NCBI RefSeq assembly: GCF_029873215.1
Contig: NZ_CP123620.1
Span: 1,178,001 to 1,242,000 of the forward strand
Direction of reading: 5' to 3'
Source of the DNA: Nocardioides sp. BP30
GTDB lineage: Bacteria; Actinomycetota; Actinomycetes; Propionibacteriales; Nocardioidaceae
DNA length: 64,000 bases
Position 1 is the first letter of the stretch; each line of letters begins with the position of its first letter. Under the pieces are notes generated by a model. That model searched no databases, had not been told where the DNA came from, and worked only from the letters and a program-made list of their open reading frames with translations. The position numbers and the translations under genes are program-made. Shown one piece after another: positions 43,923 through 50,597 of the stretch.

Positions 43923-44630
43923 GTGCGCCGACTTCTCCCCGTTCTCGCCCCTTTCCTGGTCATCGGAAGCGCCCTGGTGGCGCTCGTCCCCGTGTCCGCC
44001 GCGGCCGCCGCGAGCGGCCATCTCGCGAGCTCTCGCACGGGTGCCGAGGCGGGGCATCCGGGGTGGTGGCCGTCGGCCGCCAAGACCGTCGCCATCGCCA
44101 GCGACGGGACGCCCGAGGACGCCCGGCTGACCATCCCGCGGATCGGCATCCACCACCTGCGGGTGGTCGCCTACCGGGGGAGGACCGACGACGCCCCGGG
44201 GACGCGGATCCAGAACCGCGGCATCGCCGCCAGCCCGTACGGCAGCGGCGGAGCGGTCGGGCCGGGCGGGATCGGCAACTACGAGATCACCGCCCACCGC
44301 ACCGCCCACGGCGGCGTCTTCCGGCGGACGCCCTCGCTCCCGAAGGGCGCCCACCTGTACGTCGACGCCGGCGGCTGGCGCTACGTCTACCGGGTGGTGC
44401 GCACCCGCTGGGTCGACTTCCGCTCCGCGAAGTCCCTCAAGCGTCAGCGCGCCGCCGTCCCGGGCAGCCCCGGCGCCACCGCGCACCGCGGCTGGCTCAC
44501 GCTGTCGACCTGTGCGACCCCCGAGGACCGCGCCGCGGGCAACTTCTGGACCGACCGGCTCGGCAACCCGCAGCACCGGATCGACAAGATCGCGGTATTG
44601 GTGCGGCGGGAGCCGCACCCCGCCGGCTGA
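43923..44630 (+). CDS. Sortase (class E/F-like transpeptidase)
   Basis: 235 aa with the GTG at 43923, which places a signal peptide/anchor at the N terminus (RRLLPVLAPFLVIGSALVAL). The catalytic triad is present: His in NYEITAHRTAHGG, Cys in GWLTLSTCATPED and Arg in QHRIDKIAVLV. Sortases cleave an LPxTG-like motif and join proteins to peptidoglycan or pilus subunits. It is divergent from the exopolysaccharide operon and followed by a very stable hairpin. It contrasts with the pseudo-sortase encoded at 55344-56243, which lacks both His and Cys. No LPxTG substrate gene was seen beside it. Confidence 0.88.
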   Translation: MRRLLPVLAPFLVIGSALVALVPVSAAAAASGHLASSRTGAEAGHPGWWPSAAKTVAIASDGTPEDARLTIPRIGIHHLRVVAYRGRTDDAPGTRIQNRGIAASPYGSGGAVGPGGIGNYEITAHRTAHGGVFRRTPSLPKGAHLYVDAGGWRYVYRVVRTRWVDFRSAKSLKRQRAAVPGSPGATAHRGWLTLSTCATPEDRAAGNFWTDRLGNPQHRIDKIAVLVRREPHPAG

Positions 44631-44647
44631 GACGTCGGCTCGCGCCG

Positions 44648-44681
44648 CGTGTCCGATCGTGCGCCTGCACGATCGGACACG
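44648..44681 (+). terminator. 15-bp perfect hairpin terminator after the sortase gene
   Basis: The left arm 44648-44662 (core GTGTCCGATCGTGC) pairs perfectly with 44667-44681 around the loop GCCT. It begins 18 bases after the sortase stop and lacks a T tract. It separates the sortase from the cysQ transcript. Confidence 0.8.
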
Positions 44682-44730
44682 GGCGATCCGGGCGTCGGAC
44701 GCCTCGCGCGAGCGGCTTCCGGGCCGCCAC

Positions 44731-44736
44731 TAGGGT
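44731..44736 (+). promoter_or_regulatory. -10 element before cysQ
   Basis: TAGGGT (TAnnnT) ends eight bases before the ATG at 44745, with no Shine-Dalgarno between, again suggesting a leaderless or near-leaderless message. Confidence 0.45.
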
Positions 44737-44744
44737 TGCCTGCC

Positions 44745-45557
44745 ATGAGCTCCTTCACCGCCCCGCCGACGGCCGAGGTCCTGGCCGACGACCACCTCCT
44801 CGCGGCCTGGCTGGCCGATGCCGCCGGGAAGCGGCTGCTCGAGGTCCGGACCGAGGGGCTGGAGGGGAAGGCGCTCAAGGACGCCGGCGACCGGGCCGCG
44901 CACGACCTGCTCGTGCAGCTGCTGGCCGCCTACCGTCCCGATGATGCGGTCCTCTCCGAGGAGGGCAAGGACGACAAGGCGCGCCTGCAGGCGGACCGGG
45001 TGTGGATCGTCGACCCCCTCGACGGCACCCGGGAGTTCTCCGAGCCGCCGCGTGCGGACTGGGCGGTGCACGTGGCCCTGTGGACCCGTACCGGTCCCGA
45101 CGCCGGGGATCTCAGCGCGGGGGCGGTCGCGCAGCCGGCGCTGGCCGGCGCCGTCGAGCCGAGCACCTTCCACACCGGCGCCGCGCCGCAGGTGCCGCCG
45201 CGGACCAGCGACAGGATCCGGATCGCGGTGAGCCGCAGCCGGCCGCCGGCCTTCGTCGAGGCGCTCGCCGCCGAGCTGGACGCCGAGCTCGTGCCGATGG
45301 GCTCCGCCGGGGTGAAGATGATCTCGGTCGTGCGAGACCTGACCGATGCCTACGTGCACGCCGGCGGCCAGTACGAGTGGGACTCGGCCGCGCCGGTCGC
45401 GGTGGCCCGGGCCGCGGGGCTGTTCACGAGCCGGGTCGACGGCTCGCCGCTGCGGTACAACCAGGACGACGTCTACCTGCCGGACGTGATCGTGTGCCGC
45501 CCGGAGCTGGCCGATCGGATCCTGGCGTTCATCGAGAAGAACGGAACCGGCGCATGA
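44745..45557 (+). CDS. cysQ: 3'(2'),5'-bisphosphate nucleotidase (CysQ / inositol-monophosphatase family)
   Basis: 270 aa, ATG at 44745. Li+-sensitive phosphatase fold: first metal ligands in LSEEGKDD, the central motif WIVDPLDGTREFSE, and the C-terminal GGQYEWDSAAPVAVARAAG. CysQ removes the 3' phosphate of PAP/PAPS from sulfate assimilation in the cytoplasm. Related family members act on inositol phosphates, but the REFSE after DPLDGT is the CysQ pattern. The ATGA overlap couples it to the siderophore-interacting protein gene. Confidence 0.9.
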   Translation: MSSFTAPPTAEVLADDHLLAAWLADAAGKRLLEVRTEGLEGKALKDAGDRAAHDLLVQLLAAYRPDDAVLSEEGKDDKARLQADRVWIVDPLDGTREFSEPPRADWAVHVALWTRTGPDAGDLSAGAVAQPALAGAVEPSTFHTGAAPQVPPRTSDRIRIAVSRSRPPAFVEALAAELDAELVPMGSAGVKMISVVRDLTDAYVHAGGQYEWDSAAPVAVARAAGLFTSRVDGSPLRYNQDDVYLPDVIVCRPELADRILAFIEKNGTGA

Positions 45558-46366
45558 GCCAGCGCAGTCCCGAGGGTGGTGGCGCCCGCGGCGCCCGCGG
45601 CGCCCGCGGCGGCCGCCCCGACCGGCCGCAGACGGTGCTGGTCGTCACCGGCCGTGAGCAGCTGACCCCCGGCATGGTCCGGGTCCGCTTCGAGGCAGCT
45701 GACAAGGAGGTGTTCGCGGCCGGCTTCGGCCCGAGCGCCTACACCGACCGCTACGTCAAGATGAGCTTCCCGCAGCCCGACGGCAGCGACATCGTGCGCA
45801 CCTACACCGCGCTCGAGCCGGACGTCGAGGGCGGCACCGTGGCGATCGACTTCGTGGTGCACGGCACCGAGGGCATCGCCGGCCCATGGGCGGCCGCGGT
45901 CGAGCCCGGACAGCGGATCGCCGTCCGCGGCCCGGGTGGCGCCTACAGCCCTGACCCGACCGCCGATTGGCACCTGCTGGCCTGCGACGAGTCGGGCCTG
46001 CCGGCGGTGCGCGCCGCGCTGGCGGCGCTGCCCGCCGAGGCCCAGGGGTACGCCGTGGTGCACGTGCCCGACGCCGCGCACCGGCAGGAGCTCACGGCGC
46101 CGGCCGGCGTGCAGGTCAGCTGGGTGACCTCGACCGAGCCGGGAGCGCTGGTCGACGCCGTACGTGCGCTGCCGTGGCGCGCCGGGCGGGTGCACGCGTT
46201 CGTGCACGGCGAGGCCGAGGCCGTCATGCACGGCATCCGCCCCTACCTGGTCAAGGAGCGGGCTCTGCCGCGCGCCGATCTGAGCATCTCCGGCTACTGG
46301 CGCCGCGGTCGCACCGAGGAGGGCTTCCGGGCCTGGAAGCAGGAGCTCGCCGCCGCCGAGGGCTGA
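45554..46366 (+). CDS. Siderophore-interacting protein (FAD/NAD(P)H ferric reductase family)
   Basis: 270 aa, ATG at 45554 in an ATGA overlap. The Gly-Ala-Arg repeats near residues 10-20 come from three copies of a 9-base unit. The FAD-binding domain shows YVKMSFPQPDG, IVRTYTALEPD (R-x-Y-T flavin motif) and FVVHGTEGIAGPWA; the C-terminal SIP domain has HLLACDESGLPAVRAAL and the end ISGYWRRGRTEEGFRAWK. Members reduce ferric siderophores in the cytoplasm to release iron. No siderophore genes lie near it. Confidence 0.92.
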   Translation: MSQRSPEGGGARGARGARGGRPDRPQTVLVVTGREQLTPGMVRVRFEAADKEVFAAGFGPSAYTDRYVKMSFPQPDGSDIVRTYTALEPDVEGGTVAIDFVVHGTEGIAGPWAAAVEPGQRIAVRGPGGAYSPDPTADWHLLACDESGLPAVRAALAALPAEAQGYAVVHVPDAAHRQELTAPAGVQVSWVTSTEPGALVDAVRALPWRAGRVHAFVHGEAEAVMHGIRPYLVKERALPRADLSISGYWRRGRTEEGFRAWKQELAAAEG

Positions 46367-46596
46367 GCGGGGCCGCCGAAGTCGAGCAGCGGCCGCGCCC
46401 GACGGCGCCCCGCCACCGTTCTCGGCCGTCGCCAGCATCACGCCTGCGGTCGCCCTCGCCGGGCGGTGGAGCGGGGACCTGAGCCCGTCCTCCGGCAGGT
46501 CCCAGCCCGGCGTGCACGGGAGAACCATGCGAGGTGGTCCGTCCGGACTAGGCCCACCCCGCTTCGACGACGGTCGACGCCAAGATGAAGCGCCGC
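46367..46596. other. Intergenic stretch before the Pho box
   Basis: Non-coding, GC-rich. One hairpin is present: GGGACCTG (46474-46481) and CAGGTCCC (46496-46503) around a 14-base loop, a possible terminator of the cysQ/SIP transcript 107 bases after its stop. Nothing else recognised. Confidence 0.5.
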
Positions 46597-46640
46597 GTTC
46601 ACCGTCGGTTCACTGTCCCCGCCCAATCGGTTCGCGTCGC
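46597..46640 (+). promoter_or_regulatory. Pho box (PhoP-binding direct repeats) upstream of pstC
   Basis: Two well-matched 11-bp units, GTTCACCGTCG (46597-46607) and GTTCACTGTCC (46608-46618), a degenerate unit, and a further GTTCGCGTCGC (46630-46640) in the same 11-bp phase. This is the GTTCACC-type PhoP box of streptomycetes. It lies 61-104 bp upstream of the pstC start, so the locus should be induced when phosphate is low. Confidence 0.85.
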
Positions 46641-46700
46641 TTCCTGACACTTTTTCGGTCCAGAACCGCCATCTCGGGCGACACGCGAAGAAAGTCCACG

Positions 46701-47714
46701 GTGACGAGCCTCCCTCTGAACGACGCGACCGGTGCGGTCGTCGTCGACCAACCCCGAAAGTTGAGACAGACCCGGGAGACGCCGGACAAGATCTTCCGCG
46801 GTGTCACGACCGGGAGCGGCGTCATCGTCCTCGCGATCATGACGTTCGTCGGTCTCTTCCTGGCGATCAGGGCGACTCAGGCACTCAAGAAGGCCGGCTT
46901 CTCCTTCCTGACCACCCAGTCGTGGGACACCAACAACTTCAACTTCGGCATCGCCGCTGTCCTGACCGGGACCATCCTCATCGCCCTGGTCGCGATCTGC
47001 GTGGCGGTGCCGTTGTCGACCGCCACGGCGCTCTACATCACCGAGTACGCGCCGGCCCGGATGCGCAAGGTCTTCATCTCGGTGATCGACCTGATGGCGG
47101 CTATCCCCTCGGTCGTCTACGGCCTGTGGGGGTTCTTCTTCCTCCAGGCCAAGGTCGCGCCGGTGTCCGCCTGGATCGCGCAACACTTCGGCTGGATCCC
47201 GATCTTCTCGGTGAAGGGCGTCAACTCGGACACGCCGATCTCGTCGTACACGCTCTTCACCTCCTCGACGCTCATCGCGGGACTCGTCGTGGGCATGATG
47301 ATCACCCCCGTCGTCACCTCGATCATGCGCGAGGTCTTCTCCCAGGTGCCTGTCGGCGAGCGCGAGGGCGCGTTGGGCCTCGGCGCGACCAAGTGGGGTG
47401 TGATCAAGTCCGTCGTGTTGCCGTTCGGCAAGGGGGGCATGATCGGTGGCACCATGCTCGGGCTCGGCCGTGCGCTCGGCGAGACGATCGCCGTCTACAT
47501 GATCATCTCCCCGGTCTTCACCATCCAGCCGCACATCCTGCAGAGTGGCGCGATCTCGGTGTCGTCCCTGATCGCGCTTCAGTTCCAGGAGGCCAACCAC
47601 TTCGGTCTCTCCGCTCTGATGGCGGCGGGGCTGGCGCTGTTCCTGATGACCCTCGTCATCAACTTCTGCGCATCGTCCGTCGTTGCGCGCTCACGCTCGG
47701 GGGCAAGCAGTTGA
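46701..47714 (+). CDS. pstC: Phosphate ABC transporter permease PstC
   Basis: 337 aa, GTG start at 46701 with GAAGAAAG upstream. Six hydrophobic helices, the PstC start DKIFRGVTTGSGVIVLAIM, the pore-region IPSVVYGLWGFFFL and the EAA-type loop REGALGLGATKWGVIKSVVLP that contacts PstB. It forms the membrane channel with PstA for high-affinity phosphate uptake. It is the first gene after the Pho box and overlaps pstA by TTGA. The length is normal for the family. Confidence 0.95.
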   Translation: MTSLPLNDATGAVVVDQPRKLRQTRETPDKIFRGVTTGSGVIVLAIMTFVGLFLAIRATQALKKAGFSFLTTQSWDTNNFNFGIAAVLTGTILIALVAICVAVPLSTATALYITEYAPARMRKVFISVIDLMAAIPSVVYGLWGFFFLQAKVAPVSAWIAQHFGWIPIFSVKGVNSDTPISSYTLFTSSTLIAGLVVGMMITPVVTSIMREVFSQVPVGEREGALGLGATKWGVIKSVVLPFGKGGMIGGTMLGLGRALGETIAVYMIISPVFTIQPHILQSGAISVSSLIALQFQEANHFGLSALMAAGLALFLMTLVINFCASSVVARSRSGASS

Positions 47715-48925
47715 CCCAGACCGCACTCCGGCCGACCGCTCCCGCGTCGGCGACGGAGGTCGTCGACGCGGCCGCGGTGGCACCGGTCGCAGAGAAGCGG
47801 CGCCAGACCTCGGGCGTGCGCATCGGTGACCTGCTGACCCTGGTCGGCGCCCTCATCGGATCGCTGGCGCTGACGTCGTTCCTGGCCACCCAGCTGGTGC
47901 CGATCCACGGCTTCCTGGCGTTCTTCGTGGTCGCCTACGCCGTCTTCGTGGGGATCTACTCGCTCCTGGTCTGGCTCGACGAGCCGGGGCCGGTCGTCTT
48001 GGACAGGGTGGTGGCCATCCTGGTCCAGTCGGGTGCGTTCCTGCTCGTCATCGCGCTCGCCTCGGTCCTGATCTACACCGTCATCAAGGGTGCGAGCGCG
48101 GTGTGGCACCCGAACTTCTACACCCAGGACCTGACCGTGACAGGGTCGAAGGACCCGCTCACCACCGGTGGGGTGATGCACGCGATCGTCGGAACGCTCA
48201 CCCAGATCAGCATCGCTCTCCTGGTCACGATCCCGCTGGGGGTCACGACAGCGCTGTTCCTCTCCGAGGTGCCGGGACCGTTCTCCCGGTTCGTGCGCAC
48301 GATCGTGGAGGCGATGACGGCGCTCCCCTCGATCGTGGCCGGCCTGTTCATCCTCGCGACCCTGATCCTGATGCTCGGCTTCGACAAGTCGGGTCTGGCC
48401 GCCGGCCTGGCCATCACCGTGATGATGCTGCCGATCATGATCCGGGCCGCGGACGTCGTCTTCCGGCTCGTCCCGGGCACGCTCAAGGAGGCGAGCCTCG
48501 GCCTGGGTGCCAGCCAGTTCAAGACGGTGATGAACGTCGTGCTGCCGACCTCCCGGTCCGGTCTGATGACGGCGATCATCCTGGCCACCGCCCGCGGCAT
48601 CGGTGAGACGTCGCCGGTCCTGCTGACCGCCGGGTACACGGCGTCGCTGAACAAGAACCCCTTCAGCGGGCCGATGGTCTCGCTGCCGCTCGTCGTCTTC
48701 CAGCTGGTGAAGTCGCCCGAGCCGACGATGGTCGCCCGCGGGTTCGGCACCGCCGTCGTCCTCATGGTGCTCGTCCTGATCCTCTTCGTCCTCGCTCGCG
48801 TCGTAGGCGCGCAGGACGTCGCGAAGAAGGCAGCCCGCAAGAAGCGCCGCGCGGCCCTGCGGGCCCGGCTCTCCTCCCTCCACCTCTCGATCCCCGGTCG
48901 TCACAGGAGCACTCCCGATGCTTAA
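47711..48925 (+). CDS. pstA: Phosphate ABC transporter permease PstA
   Basis: 404 aa with a TTG start at 47711 overlapping the pstC stop; GGGGGCAAG precedes it. Longer than the usual 280-300 aa because of an N-terminal region of about 110 residues with two extra hydrophobic helices (LLTLVGALIGSLALTSFLA, HGFLAFFVVAYAVFVGIYSL). The core has MTALPSIVAGLFIL and the EAA loop LKEASLGLGASQFKTVMNVVLP. The C-terminal tail is strongly basic (KKAARKKRRAALRAR). It pairs with PstC. The last eight bases overlap the PstS gene. Confidence 0.94.
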   Translation: MTQTALRPTAPASATEVVDAAAVAPVAEKRRQTSGVRIGDLLTLVGALIGSLALTSFLATQLVPIHGFLAFFVVAYAVFVGIYSLLVWLDEPGPVVLDRVVAILVQSGAFLLVIALASVLIYTVIKGASAVWHPNFYTQDLTVTGSKDPLTTGGVMHAIVGTLTQISIALLVTIPLGVTTALFLSEVPGPFSRFVRTIVEAMTALPSIVAGLFILATLILMLGFDKSGLAAGLAITVMMLPIMIRAADVVFRLVPGTLKEASLGLGASQFKTVMNVVLPTSRSGLMTAIILATARGIGETSPVLLTAGYTASLNKNPFSGPMVSLPLVVFQLVKSPEPTMVARGFGTAVVLMVLVLILFVLARVVGAQDVAKKAARKKRRAALRARLSSLHLSIPGRHRSTPDA

Positions 48926-50597
48926 CCGTCCCCTCGCCGCCCTGTTGACGTTGGCGCTGACGGCCCTCGGCGTCATCGGTCTCGGCGTCTCGCCGTCGCA
49001 CGCCGACAGCTACACGCCGATCACCGGTGAGGGCTCGTCCTGGGCGGCCAACGCCATCGACGACTGGCGGGCCCGCAACGCCAACTCCTACAAGGTGAAC
49101 TTCGCCGCGACCGGTTCGGTGGCGGGTCTGACCGGCTACGCCAACGGCAGCGACGACTTCGCCGCCAGCGACATCCCGTTCGGGGTGAAGAACACCAGCC
49201 CTGACGTACCCGGTCGTGCGTTCGCCTACCTGCCGGACGTCGCCGGCGGAACCGCTCTGATGTACAACCTGACCGTCGGGGGCAAGCGGTTCACCAACCT
49301 CAAGCTGTCGGGCGAGAGCATCGCCGGCATCTTCGAGGGCACGATCAAGATGTGGAACGACCCCAAGATCGCCGCCGACAACCCCGGCGTCGCCCTGCCG
49401 CCGCTGAAGATCACTCCCGTCGTGCGCTCGGACGGCTCCGGCTCGACCGCCCAGTTCTCGTTGTGGATGAAGGACCAGTATCCGAGCATCTGGACCTGCG
49501 GTGAGATCTCGTTCTTCACCCAGTGCAACAAGTACGACCCGACCGTGCACCAGGCCAAGTCCGGTGACAACGGCGTGGCCGGCTTCGTCGCCCAGGCCGG
49601 CAACGCCGGCTCGATCGGCTACGTCGAGTACTCCTACGCCCTGCAGAGCGGCTACCCGGTCGCGAAGGTGCTGAACAAGGCCGGCTACTACGTCCTTCCG
49701 ACGGCATCCAACGTCGCCGTCGCACTGCTGAAGGCGAAGATCAACACCAACGCCTCGGACCCGACGAACTACCTGACCCAGCAGCTCGACGACGTGTACG
49801 TCGACACCGATCCGCGGACCTACCCGATCTCGTCCTACTCCTACTTCGTCATCCCGACGCGGCTCCAGAACGGCTTCACCACCGACAAGGGCAAGACCCT
49901 CAGCACGTTCTCCTACTACGCGTTGTGTCAGGGCCAGCAACAGGCGCCGACCTTGGGGTACTCGCCGCTGCCGATCAACCTGGTCCAGGCCGGCCTGCAG
50001 CAGATCGCGAAGATCCCCGGTGCGCAGGTCCAGAACGTCAACATCAAGAACTGCAACAACCCGACGTTCTCGGCCAACGGCACCAACACCCTGGCGAAGA
50101 ACGCGCTCTACCCCGACCTGTGCGACAAGAGGGGGGCCGCCGCCACCTGCGTCTACGGCACGCCGTCCAACGGCAAGACGTCTTCCAGCACCGCCGGGCA
50201 GACCGACCAGAACGCGGTCGGCGCCAAGTCGTCGGGTGGCGGTGCCGGCACCGGCACCAGCACCACCCCGGTCGCCGGCGGGAACGCCGGCACGGGAGGC
50301 GGCGGCACCGCGGCCACCGGCACCGGCGTCGCGGCCACGTCCGGGGCGACCGGTGGGACCACCGGCGCGGGCGCGGCGACGGGCGGCGGGCAGACCACCC
50401 TGACGAATCCCGACGGCAAGACCGTCTGCGACCCTGACACCGGTCAGTGCACGCAGCTGTCGGCCACGCCGCTGCAGCTGGCGGCCAGCCACTCCTCGAT
50501 CGCCAAGTGGGCGGTATGGCTCATGATCGCAGCCCTGGGTCTGCTGATCTTCGGCCCCGCCATCACCGTGCTCTCCACGCGGCGGTCGCGGCGATGA
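48918..50597 (+). CDS. pstS: Phosphate-binding protein PstS with C-terminal membrane anchor
   Basis: 559 aa, against about 350-370 for ordinary PstS. Signal peptide to about residue 29 (no lipobox Cys). Phosphate contacts are conserved: GEGSSWAANAIDDW, FAASDIPFG, and VRSDGSGSTAQFSLW. After residue about 390 comes a Gly/Thr/Ala-rich stretch (residues about 440-500) that could span the wall, a segment with CDPDTGQC, and a final TM helix AVWLMIAALGLLIFGPAITV followed by RRSRR. That end looks like a sortase sorting signal without the LPxTG motif, so the protein is probably held in the membrane rather than released. It is coupled to the pstA and 50594 genes. Confidence 0.92.
   Translation: MLNRPLAALLTLALTALGVIGLGVSPSHADSYTPITGEGSSWAANAIDDWRARNANSYKVNFAATGSVAGLTGYANGSDDFAASDIPFGVKNTSPDVPGRAFAYLPDVAGGTALMYNLTVGGKRFTNLKLSGESIAGIFEGTIKMWNDPKIAADNPGVALPPLKITPVVRSDGSGSTAQFSLWMKDQYPSIWTCGEISFFTQCNKYDPTVHQAKSGDNGVAGFVAQAGNAGSIGYVEYSYALQSGYPVAKVLNKAGYYVLPTASNVAVALLKAKINTNASDPTNYLTQQLDDVYVDTDPRTYPISSYSYFVIPTRLQNGFTTDKGKTLSTFSYYALCQGQQQAPTLGYSPLPINLVQAGLQQIAKIPGAQVQNVNIKNCNNPTFSANGTNTLAKNALYPDLCDKRGAAATCVYGTPSNGKTSSSTAGQTDQNAVGAKSSGGGAGTGTSTTPVAGGNAGTGGGGTAATGTGVAATSGATGGTTGAGAATGGGQTTLTNPDGKTVCDPDTGQCTQLSATPLQLAASHSSIAKWAVWLMIAALGLLIFGPAITVLSTRRSRR

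Noticed and set aside
45570..45615. Possible microsatellite (repeated GGCGCCCGC)
   Set aside because: Only three short copies encoding Gly-Ala-Arg inside the siderophore-interacting protein gene; too short to call a meaningful repeat.
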